The position numbers and the translations under genes are program-made. 64,000 nucleotides of DNA, from positions 620,001 to 684,000 of the forward strand of contig NC_033557.1 of NCBI RefSeq assembly GCF_001680005.1, given 5' to 3'. Shown here piece after piece: positions 44,031-55,838 of this stretch. The stretch comes from Plasmodium coatneyi. Its lineage: Eukaryota > Apicomplexa > Aconoidasida > Haemosporida > Plasmodiidae. Every line of letters starts with the position of its first letter. The first letter of the stretch is position 1. Under the pieces are notes generated by a model. It was not told the DNA's origin and made no database searches. It saw only the letters and a list, made by a program, of their open reading frames with translations.

Positions 44031-45440
44031 ACTAAATTCTCTTAGGAAAAAGGACGAAGAAGGAAAAAACTTTCTCCCACTTGTACACTGTATTCTTCTT
44101 ATTAAAAAAAGGGAGAAGAAAGGGAAGCAATCTTCCCCTTCTCCTTCCATACCGTTTCCTTACATAAACTATACATTCTTCTTATTAAAAAAAAAATGAA
44201 AGAAAAAGAAGCAGAAAGGAAGAAGAAGAGAAGAAGAAACAAGAGAATAGTGAAGGGGGAAGGGGAAAAGGGGAAAAAGATGAAAAGGAAGGAGTAGAAT
44301 GTTAGGATGGCTTCTTTTTTTTTCTTACATTTTAGGAAATTGTAGAAAGTGCATTAGGGTTAGAGGCAAGGGTTCATCAGTTCTCTATTCTTTTTTTAAT
44401 AAAGGAAAGCAGTGTATAAAAAAAAGGAATATTGTTTTTTCTTAAGAACAGAAAGGAATAATGGATGAAGGAAAGAGAAAGAAAAGAAAAGAATAAAAGG
44501 AAATAAGAGAAAATAAAATAATTAAAAAAAAAATGAAGAACGATGAATAGAAGGAAGGAGAAGAGGAGGAGGGAGGGTGAGTAATTCCTCTTCCTTCATT
44601 CATCCCTATTCCTTTAGGGAAATGCAAAAAAAAAAGAATACATAGATAGAATGTATAGGATGGGGAAAGTTCTTTTTCTTTCTTTCTTTTTCTTTTTTTA
44701 GAGAATGAGAAATGTATAAAAGAAGTTCTCTTTTTTTACGAAGAATGCAGTGTATGTGGGAAAGGAAGAGATCTTCTTTATACATTTCTCATTCTTTAAA
44801 AAAAGAAGAAAGAAAAAATAAAGCAAAAAGAAAAAGTAGAAAAAAAGAAAGGAACAGTCAAAAGATTAGAAATGATGATAGAGATACCTCCCTTTTTTTT
44901 TTTCTTCTTTTTGTGTTAAAAGAAGAATACATAAAAGAAAAAGATTTTAGAAAACTTTTTTTTCTTTAGAGAATTTTTTCTTTTTGGAGTAAGGATAAAA
45001 AAGGGGGAAGAAGAGGAAAGAAAAGAAAGAAAGGGAGTAGAATTGGTGATTGTAGGGTAAATTCTTTCTTCTTCTTCTCCTTCTTCTCTCTTTAGATTAA
45101 TTGTAAAAGAAGTGTATATAAGGGAAGGAACAGGAAGAAGGAAGGAACGGGGGTATGTTGCTTCCTCCTTTTCTTCTTCTCTCTTCTTTTTTTCTTTTTC
45201 TTTTTTTCAGAAGGAGAGTGGTGTACAGGAAAAGGGGAGAATAAGGAAGGTTGCATGCGCAGAATTTTTCTGTTTTTCTTTTTTTTACGAAGGAAAAAGG
45301 AAAGAAAAGTAAGGAAGGAATAAAATCGTAAAAAGAAAAACAAAAGAAATGAATAAAGAAAGAGGGAGGGGAATAATTCTTTCTTCTCCTTTTTTTTAAA
45401 AAAAGTGCAAAGGAGGTATATGAATAGGAAGGATAGGAAG
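44030..45440 (+). repeat. Degenerate upstream modules of gene D
   Basis: Module cores near 44095, 44405, 44705, 44745, 45110, 45215 and 45405. A 28-base imperfect inverted pair lies at 44699-44728 and 44770-44800 (AGAATGAGAAATGTATAAA and its complement). Confidence 0.6.
45251..45258 (+). promoter_or_regulatory. TTGCATGC block upstream of gene D
   Basis: Same conserved run (AAGGGGAGAATAAGGAAGG before it), with the palindrome changed to TTGCATGCGC; about 540 bases before the ATG. Confidence 0.45.
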
Positions 45441-45468
45441 GGATGGAAGGAAAGATTGTTTCCTTTTT

Positions 45469-45522
45469 AGATTAATTCTTATGAATAATTCCTTAGTTAA
45501 GGAAGACGTTGCAAAAGTTGAA
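45469..45522 (+). promoter_or_regulatory. AGATTAATTC element upstream of gene D
   Basis: Copy of the 5130 element with an insertion between the GTTAAGGAA and GTTGAA parts; about 320 bases before the ATG. A partial copy starts at 45096. Confidence 0.6.
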
Positions 45523-45791
45523 GAAATGTACGGAAGGAAAGAGAAAAAAAGGGGAAGTAAAATTCGGAATAAAAAGAAACATAAATGGGAAAAAAGACGA
45601 CGAATGTAAAATGTGGACTAGTATACTAAAGAAATGGCAGGATAGAAGAATAGATTAGTATGAGGAAGTACTTGCGTATGGTTGTGCATATGATGAATTA
45701 TAATATTCAGCTACCAAAGAATAGGTCTGAATGTGATAGTGAAAGTTGTAAAAGTACTTAAGACTTAAATTATAACAATAAATACAGAACC

Positions 45792-48700
45792 ATGGCAGGC
45801 CCTACGGAGAAGTTAGCACGAAAATGGGACCATGAAATGAAGAAACAGGGAATTCATATTTTTGATGTAATACAGTATATTCACTATGCACAAAAGTGCA
45901 CATATACATACACGTATATACTACCTGGGATTATAGAGTGCTGCACGGCAGCATGTTTATAGTATATACCTATTTCTTCCTTTTCATCCTTCAGAGTAGA
46001 GTATGGGGTAAAATGGAAGATATATGGAAAGGGCTTCTGGATAAATTAAAGAAGCCGCTGGACAGGAAAATTAGGCATTTGTGTGCTGGGGACCTGAGTG
46101 GAAAATTCGGAGTTAAAATTCTTGATCCGGAAAAACCATTATGTAAAGCTATCTTCAAGGTTTATTATTATATGAATGGTATACCGATAGATGAAACAGA
46201 AGAAGGGAAAATTGACAGAAGCAGCGTGGAAGAGAATTTTCTGAGATGTGTAGTAGGAATGACCACCTTACATCAAATATTTGGGAAGCATCAATGTTTC
46301 GAGAAGTACACAGATTATGTATCACGCGTTATGCCGTGGATGAGGGCAATGGGACAACTTCAAGATTATGGTGCACTATGTGCCTGGATGAATTTTGATC
46401 AAATGAAAATAGGAACAAAACTGGTTGGAGCTACCATGGCACCATGGAATCGTGGACAACTGCAGAATGTTTCAGAGTATCTATTCATAGAAAACTCCGA
46501 TAAGAGCACCTGCAAAGATCCAAATAACAATAGAATAGTCAACCCGGAGATTAAGGTGCAGGAGGAGGATAAACCAACGTGGCTGCAGAAGGGAAAACTG
46601 AAGGAAATGCAGGACATAGTAACGAAGACACAGTATGTACCGGTGGAGAAAGTTGGCGAAGTATTAGATCAAATGAAAAAAAAAGTAGATGAAATCAAGA
46701 AAAGGATAAGAGAACAAAACAGCTGCCCAGAACTTAACGCTCAAGGATTTCAAGAAGACGAAGAAGGTATAGAGCACAACTACAACTACTATTCCCCTTA
46801 GTTCTGATTTAATGTACACGATAGAAGCATTCATTGAATAATAAATTCTTTATTTTATGTTTAATTAAAAATAAGGGAAAATAGAATTGCGGAAAATATA
46901 TACATACGTATACATATATATGTGTACCTTCATTAGCGCATACACTACTTCTTCTATACAGATGATATAGAAGAATGGTTCACAGAGTTCTCTAATCACA
47001 CAGTAGACAATAGTGATTACTATGATTATGCGAAGGTCAATGCAATGGAGGGTTTGTGCGATGGTATGGAAAAGGAGGATATTGGAAGGGAAGTCACAGA
47101 TAACGATAAGAATTTTTGCAAAAATATATTAAAGAATTTATGGATTGTATCCAGATGTAACAATGCAAAAAGCAAATACAGGAAATGCTTAGAGCCGGGG
47201 AGCAGCTGTTATTACATTAAGCCTTGTAATTTATTAAAAATTTGGTTAACGTATGCACAGGGGACATGTGCACCGGAGGACGTTCTGAACTTTGTATTTA
47301 CAGCATTCGACGTGATAGAAACACAGATGAAGGGGGACGGAGAATTTTATGAAAAGTGCGAATTAAAGAATTTTTCTGGTATTCACAGAGGGAATAAAGA
47401 TATGGTATATGAAATTTTCCAATTAATAAATAAAAGTAAACTTCTTAAAGATTTGGTACAAGCACGAACTGGTGAATGGTGTAGAAAAATGAAATGGGAT
47501 GTGAACACAAAGAAATGGGAGGGAAGGATTGTATCTAGCAGTAGGGGGAAATCAGGAGACGCGGGAGCAGCAGAGGAAGACGAAGGACTGAAGGAAATGA
47601 AGGGAATTATTGATAAAGTAGGGAAGAACTTACAAATGAAAGAACAAATAAAGGAACAAATACAACAAACCATGGAACAAATCATAAAAGAATGTAAGCT
47701 ACCCAAAAAAACACCCGAATCCTACAACCCTAACATCCTTCCTTCCACCACCCTAACAACCCTTTCTTCCACCAACCACCTAACACCACCTTCCTTCCAA
47801 CTACCACCATCCTAACACCACCTTCCTTCCAACTACCACCATCCTAACACCACCTTCCTTCCTACCACCCTACCACCTAACAACCCACCTACCACCCTAC
47901 CACCTAACAACCCACCTACCACCCTACCACCTAACAACCCACCTACCACCCTACCACCTAACAACCCACCTACCACCCTACCACCTAACAACCCACCTAC
48001 CACCCTACCACCTAACAACCCACCTACCACCCTACCACCTAACAACCCACCTACCACCCTACCACCTAACAACCCACCTACCACCCTACCACCTAACAAC
48101 CCACCTACCACCCTACCACCTAACAACCCACCTACCACCCTACCACCCTACCACCTAACAACCCACCTACCACCCTACCACCTAACAACCCACCTACCAC
48201 CCTACCACCTAACAACCCACCTACCACCCTACCACCTAACAACCCACCTACCACCCTACCACCTAACAACCCACCTACCACCCTAACAACCTCCTTCCTT
48301 AGACCCTCCTTCGGTCTTTCCTTCCTCCTCCTTAATCATATACATCCCTAACTAAACCACGTGACCACTGTCCTTTCCTCTTTTTTTCTTTCTTTTCTTT
48401 TCTCCTCCCCTAAGAGAGAAAGAAGAAAAAGGGGGGAAAAAAAGAAAAGAAAGAAAAAAAGAGGAAAGAACGAAAGGGCAGTGGTTAGCGTGGTATAGTT
48501 AGGGGTGTATATGATTAACGGGGTCTAAGGAGGAGGAAGGAAAGACCGAAGGAGGGTCTAAGGAAGGAAGGGAAGGAAATCTAAGGAAGGGTATACCACT
48601 ATCATCAACCTACAACCACGATCATCATTTGTACCATCATTCCGGTCTTACCATTCTTCTTTTATATATAATCATATATTTTTTTATTCTTCCATTTTTT

Positions 48701-51700
48701 TTATTTTTTTTCCATTTCTTCCCTATCTGCTACAGACACACCCTGTACCGAGGACACCTTATGTATGCGTGTTGAATGTGTAGCAACTAAATGGGGAACA
48801 AACAGAACGAAGGAGGCTACTTGGGTAATGAACAACACTGTCCTATGAATGTTAATAATAGTTCAATGAACCGTGTTCCTTATGAATGTAGAACGAACGA
48901 AGTGGACAAAAATATTATGCCTGTACTGAGTACATATATATACTTACCTCTCCGTCTTTCAGGATACGACGAGGGGTAATATGGGGCATGACGTCAAGGA
49001 TAACTTAAAACTAATGTCCCAAAAAATGACCCAGGACAACGGCTCAGCCGATGCCGATAAGCTATGCGATAAGAATCAATGGACTGATAGTTTCTTAAGT
49101 GAAAAGGACAGAGAGGCTTGCAGGTACATTAACAGAGGTTTGAAGCATATATATAGTATTACAGAATGGAAAGATGACACTCCCGAAAAGATGAAAAAGG
49201 ATAACAGGGAGTTCAAGCAGATCATGTTATGTGCTGCATTGAACGCCTACGCTGATCTCCTTCAAGAGAAAGCAAAGGACACATGCCCTATTGATGATCA
49301 AAAAATAAAAGATATGTTTAAGAAAGGAAATGGAAAGAAAAGTGCTTGGTGTAAAGGTAATGAGTGTGTTGAATGCACAAGGGACGTAACTTATAAAACT
49401 TGCATGGTAGGGGATAGCAGCAAGCAAACAAAAGTAGAGGAAAAATTGAAGACAATACTTGAAGGTGATCAGGAAATACAAAAAACTCTAACTTCCATAA
49501 CTTCTATAAATAACTTCTGCACACTCCTGCAATGCGTAACAAAGAAATGGTTCACAAACAATAAGAAAGGTCAGCCGGTAACCTGGGTAAGTGAACAATA
49601 TTGTTCATTAATGTAAAGGACCTTTTTGTGAGTGTTGAATTTTTGTACAAAACGGATATACGGGGGAAGAAAATAGACGCACATAATTATAGGGGGGGAT
49701 GAACATCATAATAATTATAGGGTAGACATATAATAATTATAGGGGGGGAGTGAACAACATAATAATTATAGGATTGCATATAATTACATAGCATACATTT
49801 GTTTCCTTCTCCCCGCCCCCCTTTTCCTCTTTCTCATATTGACAGAGTGAAATGCAGAAGGACATCGAGCAGAGGGCCACAGATATGTTTACTAAAATAT
49901 CTAAAGATAGCAAATATATTCCACGTTATTGTTCGAATAATACAGAGCAAAGTAGTAAAATAGTCACTGACCCAGAGAAACAAGCATGTCAATACATTAC
50001 TGCTGGATTAAAGCATATTTATGAAATTCAAGAGGTGGACAGTGATAAGGATAAGGGTAAAGGAGGCAGTGATCAGAAGGCCAAGGACAACAGAGAGTTC
50101 AAACAAACCATGTTATGTGCAGTACTGAACGCATACATAGATAAATTGAAACAACAAGTTAAATCTCCCTGTAAGGTCGATGAGGAAACAATAAAACAAG
50201 TATTTGAGAAAGGGAATGAGCAACTTACGAAGTCATGTAAGGGTAAGACTGGTCAAGACAATAATTGTGTTCAATGTGAGAGGGTTAAAGACTTAGATTG
50301 TACAGTAGGGGGACAGAACACAAAGGACAAATTGAAGGACATGCTCAGTAAAGATAAAAATGTAGAACAAACTCTGTCTACTATAAGTTCTCTAAATAGG
50401 AACTTATGTGATAGCGCCCAGTGCGTAATATCACAATGGACCAGGGACAAAAGGGAAGAGGTTCAAGCGGAAAAGGGCAAAAACGAGGTGTGGGAGGTTT
50501 GGAAAGGATTCATACTTTGGCATCAAAGTCGAATTTTATAGAATTAAAATAGAGGAATATATATTTTCACAAAAAGTAGCAGAAAATTTTTCGCATACAT
50601 ACTACTGATATTTACATGTTCCTTTCTTCTTCTTTCCTTACTTTTGTAGAAGGATAGTTGGAACGACATTACACAGAGGATCAACCCACTTGCCAAGGCC
50701 ATGGTGCAGGCAGACACAGAACTGGACAATAAATGTAATGGCATGCAGGGTGAAAAAAATGAAGCGTGCAAGCAAATTGTTAGAGGTTTAAAACATATAT
50801 ATGGCATTAAAAAAGGAGAAACAAAAAAAGAGCCAAGCAAGACTAGTAACAGGATATTTAAGCAAATTATGTCATGCTTTATATTAAATGTGTATTCAGA
50901 TCTTATTAAGGATAAATGTACGAACACGAGTATTAACGTACAGGATTTATTTAATGTAGGAAAGGATCTTTACACAGATGAGTGTAAGGAGAAACCATGT
51001 GACCCATGTAAATGGGACACATGTGATGATATGAATTTCAATAAAAAGAATTTACGAAATGAAATAAAAACAGAGCTTCAGAAGGATGAAGAAATACAGA
51101 GTGCTCTGGAAGCTATAAAAAAAATATGTCAACAGAATGCGAAACCACCTGAATCAGCCCAAACTAATGCTGACCAAAGTGGAGGATCATCCTCCAGTGG
51201 TGGAAGTAAACCTCCCGCACCAGGAGGAGCACCAGCTGCGGAAAAAACTAAGGACAGCGGGGAACTAGCAAAGAAAGACGAAGTAGTTAGCAATATTGTA
51301 CCATCAGGTAAGGAAGATATGGATCTACCTCCCTTGGAGGATGAAGATGTTCACCACACAAAAAGTAGTTTGGATGAAGACGAAGAGAAGTGGATGAGGA
51401 GCAATCCTAAAGGATCACATGTTTCGGTCGTTGAATCATCTACCCAATTAATTCCTGAACCCAATGTTCCTGTAGGTACAAAGAATGAAAATAAAGTTGG
51501 GAGCTCAATGCGTGATCCTCCCACACATGCAGACATCCAACCTCCAAGCACAGGAACAGACACTCAAACTCCATCAGGATCCGCACCCCAAAGTCCAGGT
51601 AAAAACTTAAAAAAGTATACCTGACGAAATACATAGCGGAGGTGCTTGCAACACACTAGATTATTACATCCCGTCGACCACACTGAAACATTATATCTCT

Positions 51701-52882
51701 TTCCTTCACTTATTCTTTAGCTGCGCCCGCTACTAATCATGTAGCCGATAATGAAAAGAAGAAAAGTATGAATACTCAGGATGATGATACAGCGAAATCT
51801 GGTGCTGGTCCAAGAGGTCCAGCGAGTACCGAAGGTGGGGAAGTTATAGGAGGCCAGGGAGGTCAGGCTTCTGCAGGTTCGGGTACTTCACAAGATGTTG
51901 GTACCGCAGGTAATAGTCAAGATGGTACGGCTGATGGTGCAGAAGCAGAGCCTCATGGTGAAGCTCCAGGTGCTGCAGCTGCTCCTGGTCTAGCTGGTCC
52001 CGCTCGTCTAGCACCACGGCCATCTATAGTGATACCATCAATACATGGTCCAAGAGGGACTGGAGGACACGGTTCAAAAGTTCCTATACTGAAGCCCACA
52101 GAAGCCAGGGGTCCCCCTTCCGCTGTCCCAATTAGTAGCAAGATTGACAACCTTCCTGATCTCCTTACCCCATACCTTCCTACCATTCCTGTCTTCCTTG
52201 GTATGTCTGCTATGAGTTATCTCCTTTGGAAGGTAAGAAAAGAAGAACAAAAGGAGAATTATATATTTTCCGCAGAAAGAAAAAAAAAAAAAAAAAAAAA
52301 AGAGGAAAGGAACGAAAAAAAAGAAAAAAAAAGAAAAAAAAAGGAAAGAAAGAAAATAAAAAAAAAAGGGCGCACACCTTCCTCCTTCTTACCTTAAATG
52401 TACAATTGGCACTTCATTTATATTGATTCTTACTGTCTTAAGAGCAACATTTGGCACCCCAAGAATTATTCTTCTTTTCCTTTTTGTAGTACTTTGTCTT
52501 GCCCCGTAAAAGAAGACGTCACAGAAGAGTTCATCAAGTACGTGCTCCTCCAACTGTACAAGAACAGCTCTTTCCTCATGTGGACGACCAGGCAGATGGT
52601 CCACATAAATATACCTTAGTAAAGGAACGCAGACAACCAAGATCTGTTCCAACAAGAACGATGAAGCCAAAAAAACAGGGCGTCGGTCGTCGTGTTGGCC
52701 ACAGGACCATTATTGATATTCATTTAGAACTCTTAGACGAATGTCAAAAAGGGGATCTGCATTCGACGAAGGAAGACTTTTTTGAAATTTTGGTTCAAGA
52801 ATTTATGGGAAGCAATTTTATAGAGGAACAAAATGTCCCAAGTCCTGATTTCGGGTTTAGAGAAGGAAGACTTTGTTCTTAA
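45792..52882 (+). CDS. SICAvar: SICAvar gene D (9 exons, about 1598 aa)
   Basis: Exons: 45792-45866, 45995-46766, 46962-47693, 48736-48824, 48963-49586, 49846-50496, 50650-51598, 51721-52232, 52490-52882; all joins keep frame. Exon 1 is MAGPTEKLARKWDHEMKKQG. Exon 2 (residues 26-282) is alpha-type (LCKAIFKVYYYMNG). Exon 3 (283-526) has FCKNILKNLWIVSRC, as in gene C exon 3. Exons 4-7 are cysteine-rich units; exon 5 lacks the Trp usually found near its start. Exon 8 is the Ala/Gly/Pro-rich stalk with YLPTIPVFLGMSAMSYLLW. Exon 9 is the shortest tail here (130 codons), cut by an extra base in a purine run near 52861. The reading frame of exon 3 runs on into the minisatellite, but a GTAAGCT donor at 47694 fits the phase of exon 4 and ends it first. 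Confidence 0.87.
47740..48300 (-). repeat. 27-base minisatellite in intron 3 of gene D, inverted orientation
   Basis: From 47862 to about 48290 there are about 16 units of ACCACCCTACCACCTAACAA plus CCCACCT. The G-rich strand is the minus strand, opposite to the same family at 18.96, 30.34 and 43.66 kb. Leading degenerate units start at 47740. Confidence 0.95.
49675..49790 (+). repeat. AATAATTATAGGGGG intronic repeats, gene D
   Basis: Four to five units in the intron before exon 6, homologous in place and sequence to those of genes A and C. Confidence 0.75.
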
Positions 52883-53650
52883 GGAAAGATGTTCCTATGT
52901 TTGATGTTCTTAAGGAACAGTTTCCAAGTTCACATTCCGGGTTTGAGGGAAGAAGACTTTGTTCCTAAGGAAGATGTTCTAAAGGAACAGGTTCCAAGCT
53001 CAGATTCCGGATTTTGGGAGGGAAAACTCTGTTCCTGAGGAACAAATTTTTAGGCATAATATCTCTAATGAACAGGTTCCATGTTCAGATTCCGGGTTTA
53101 TGAAGGAAAACTTTGTTCCAAAGGAAGGTGTTCCTAGGGAACGGGTTCCAAGTTCAGATTCCGTGTTCAGGGAAGAAGACGTTTTTCCTAAGGAAAATGT
53201 TCCTGGTGTTGATGTTCCTATGGAACAGGTTCAAAATTCAGATTCCGGGTTTCTGGAGGAAGACTTTGTTCCTAAAGAAGAAGTTCCTAAGAAAGGAGTC
53301 CCTAAGGAAGGTGTTCCTGAGGAAGATATTCCTAAGGAACAGGTTCCGAGTTTAGATACCGGGTTTAGGGAGGAAAACTTTGTTCCTGAGGAAATTGTGT
53401 TCCTAAGGAAGAATTTCCTAGGGATCAGGTTCGAAGTTCAGGGTTCCGGGTTTAGGGAGGAAGGCTCTGTTCCTATGAAACAAGTTTCTATGGAAGATGT
53501 TCCCTGAGAAGCACTTCCCTCAGGAAGAAACAATTTGTAGCCAAATTGTGGGTGCTTATTTTGGCTTTGTTGTTTGAGGAATGTGAAATGGAAGGAAATG
53601 TGTATGATAAACAAAATTTATTTAGATCATTAATACAAAATATTTGAAGA
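52883..53650 (+). pseudogene. Frame-shifted remainder of the gene D cytoplasmic exon
   Basis: About 600 bases of FVPKEEVP / VPSSDSGFREED repeats continue after the early stop. 53100-53507 stays open as 135 codons in one frame. The ancestral AAACAATTTGTAGCCAAATT tail follows at about 53525. Several separate frame changes lie between 52,861 and 53,100, so this is decay rather than one recent error. Confidence 0.75.
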
Positions 53651-54548
53651 AGCAAAGCGGTGTTATACTTTACGCTGCATATTATGCTTATACTTAAGAA
53701 AAGAAAGGGATCCTTAGGAGTGTCTGCATTTTTGAACATTCCTGTATTTGTCAAATTTAATAAATCTTTTTTTGTAAACGTGTTACCAAGAGGTTCACTT
53801 TCTTTTTTCCCTTTTTTTTAAGAGCACATCTATATAATGTAATATTAATATTACTATATGCATGTGAAGAGTTCTAATGCATAATTAAATGACAAAGATA
53901 TAAGTAAATTTTCGTTTAATTTTTGATCCGCGAAAAATTTAGTAGACCACGCGTTTCCCTTCTTTTTTAAGTTTATATGCATACATATTATTACTTCCGT
54001 ATATAGGAACCATTGTTTTGTGACATTACAACAAATGAACATAATATTTGCTTAATTCATGACCACCCTTCTTTTTTTTAAGTGGACTTTTTCCTTTTTT
54101 GAATATTTCTCATTTTCATGTGAATGTTGAAGTGTCGAAAAAAAATAACCCCCGGCAACACACATCTCAAAGAAGAAAAAGCAAATGTACTATAACGGAA
54201 AATTATAATTTTTAATCCATACGGGGAAGAGTTAAAAAAAGGAGCATAAAAAAAAAAAAAAAAGGCGCACCCTCATCGGGCAATGTCCCCCTGGGAGGGA
54301 GTTACAACTGTGCGTTTACCCCGTTGGCCTAACGATTTAATATTGCAGATATTTTATTTGTCCGTGCTGAAGTGCTTAAAAGAGCTGGGCGTACGAAAAA
54401 GCAAGATAATGTTTTCCCCTAACTGTGGGCCAGTGTACTCGTGGGTGTAGTATCCACTGGAGAGAGGGGGACGTTGCGTCTGTGTGTGGAGAGGCAATGC
54501 GATGATGCTTTTCCCCTGGTGTGCATAGCAGCGGAAGCAGTCGGGGTG
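53651..54548. other. Boundary between the SICAvar array and core genes
   Basis: 53730-53795 is the last shared SICAvar polyadenylation region (TTTAATAAATC). None of the later 3' blocks follow. From about 53,820 the sequence is unlike the rest of the array and leads into the OST3-like gene. No gene is seen in it. Confidence 0.6.
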
Positions 54549-55838
54549 ATGAAGGGCCGCCTGCAACCTCCCCCGATGGGGGTCGTAAGGTATTCGCAGA
54601 TTCTACTGTCGCGACTTGTACGGCTGCGTCGTTTGCTCTCACGCCTTGTGTTGCCCCTTCTGGTGCTCATCTTGCTGTCGTTCCTTCTGCTGGAGACCCG
54701 CGGGTGTCTCGACGAGGAGACCAAGCTGGCCAAGCTGAAGAAGCTCATAAACAAGAAAATAAAACTAGACATGAATGAAAAGTACCGAAGCGAGAAGAAA
54801 AGTACCAACCAATACATTTCTTTCATATACATTCATGAGCTGACCGCCAGCGACTACGTGGATTACGTGTTAAATAAATCAGACGACTACGACTGCGTGT
54901 TGTTTGTGATCGACGTGGAGAATACAAATGGGCAGTCCATGTTTGACAGGAAGAACCTGATTCTGTTGGAGTTGTTTAACCGTGTGGCGCGGACCTTCAT
55001 TTTGGGAAACTTTTCTCTTTACAGCGAAGGGGGGAGCACCCCTTCCGCAACGCCGATTTTTTTCTTTTACATAAATATGCACAAGCCGACCATTCTCCCC
55101 CTCAAGTACATCCACGCAATCAATGAGGTGCCCGAGTTTTTTTACGTAGGAAAGGAAACCTTCCTCCACTTGGATTACTATTCCAAGGTGAGGCCCAATT
55201 ACATTCTCGAGGATTACTTAAAGATGAAGGGGTTAAGCGAAAGAGACAAAGCAGAGATGAGTAACAAAATTCTCGAAGCGTATTTCTTGGATTTTATTCG
55301 GACACATAACAGGGGTGGCAGTGCCAGTGGTAGTCCTACGCCTTTGGAAGGGAACTCCTTGGAAGAAGTACAAAAGTATTTTCTCACCATTGGGTTGGTT
55401 GTGTTGTTCTCCCTCCTGTACCTCCTCCTGCAGCTGGTCCAGAGATGGCCCTCCCTCATGTTTGCTTGCTCATACGTGTTATTCCTGACCTGCCTGAGTG
55501 GAATCTTCCACTGTCTCATTAACAAATCTGAGTTCTACAACACAGCGAAGAACCTGGACTCGATCCTGCACAAGTATATCTACCGTTCGACTAGTACTCA
55601 GTATGTGTACGAAGGAGTGGCCTTTTCCTTTTTCATTTTTTTGATTACCTTTGCGTTGTTCCTCTTGTGTAGGTACTCCCCCAACAGGTTCGTCCCGCGG
55701 AGGGGGAAGAACGTGTGGCTCACAATGCTGGTGCTGCTTGCCTATGCCTCCCTCGACGTCATTCACGAGATTAACCTCTACAAGGTGTACTACTCTACTT
55801 ACTTCTTCTTCCCACCGATTAAGTTTTTTCGCAAGTGA
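54549..55838 (+). CDS. OST3: OST3/OST6-like oligosaccharyltransferase subunit (429 aa)
   Basis: Probable subunit of the ER complex that transfers N-glycans to proteins. After a basic N-terminus there is a leader (VLPLLVLILLSFLLL, about residues 34-48), a lumenal thioredoxin-like domain (about 60-250; YDCVLFVIDVEN strand, FYVGKETFLHLDYY), and four C-terminal membrane segments near 276-296, 304-325, 357-374 and 391-408. The CLSGIFHCLIN motif in the second segment corresponds to the family's SGxxxxxIR motif. The CxxC redox pair of the thioredoxin domain is absent. The start is the first in-frame ATG; the ORF is open upstream to 54441 without another ATG. It lies 709 bases upstream of MRE11 on the same strand. 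Assignment rests on topology and motif, so a distant relative remains possible. Confidence 0.72.
   Translation: MKGRLQPPPMGVVRYSQILLSRLVRLRRLLSRLVLPLLVLILLSFLLLETRGCLDEETKLAKLKKLINKKIKLDMNEKYRSEKKSTNQYISFIYIHELTASDYVDYVLNKSDDYDCVLFVIDVENTNGQSMFDRKNLILLELFNRVARTFILGNFSLYSEGGSTPSATPIFFFYINMHKPTILPLKYIHAINEVPEFFYVGKETFLHLDYYSKVRPNYILEDYLKMKGLSERDKAEMSNKILEAYFLDFIRTHNRGGSASGSPTPLEGNSLEEVQKYFLTIGLVVLFSLLYLLLQLVQRWPSLMFACSYVLFLTCLSGIFHCLINKSEFYNTAKNLDSILHKYIYRSTSTQYVYEGVAFSFFIFLITFALFLLCRYSPNRFVPRRGKNVWLTMLVLLAYASLDVIHEINLYKVYYSTYFFFPPIKFFRK

Noticed and set aside
47694..47815. Extension of gene D exon 3 into the Pro/Thr-coding repeat
   Set aside because: A strong GTAAGCT donor at 47694 has the right phase for the short exon 4; the extension only reads minisatellite sequence.
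47862..48290. CRISPR-like regular repeat array
   Set aside because: The units are contiguous with no unique spacers, and the genome is eukaryotic.
1..54000. kir genes among the SICAvar genes
   Set aside because: No ORF shows the three-exon kir layout or its motifs; all antigen exons fit SICAvar.
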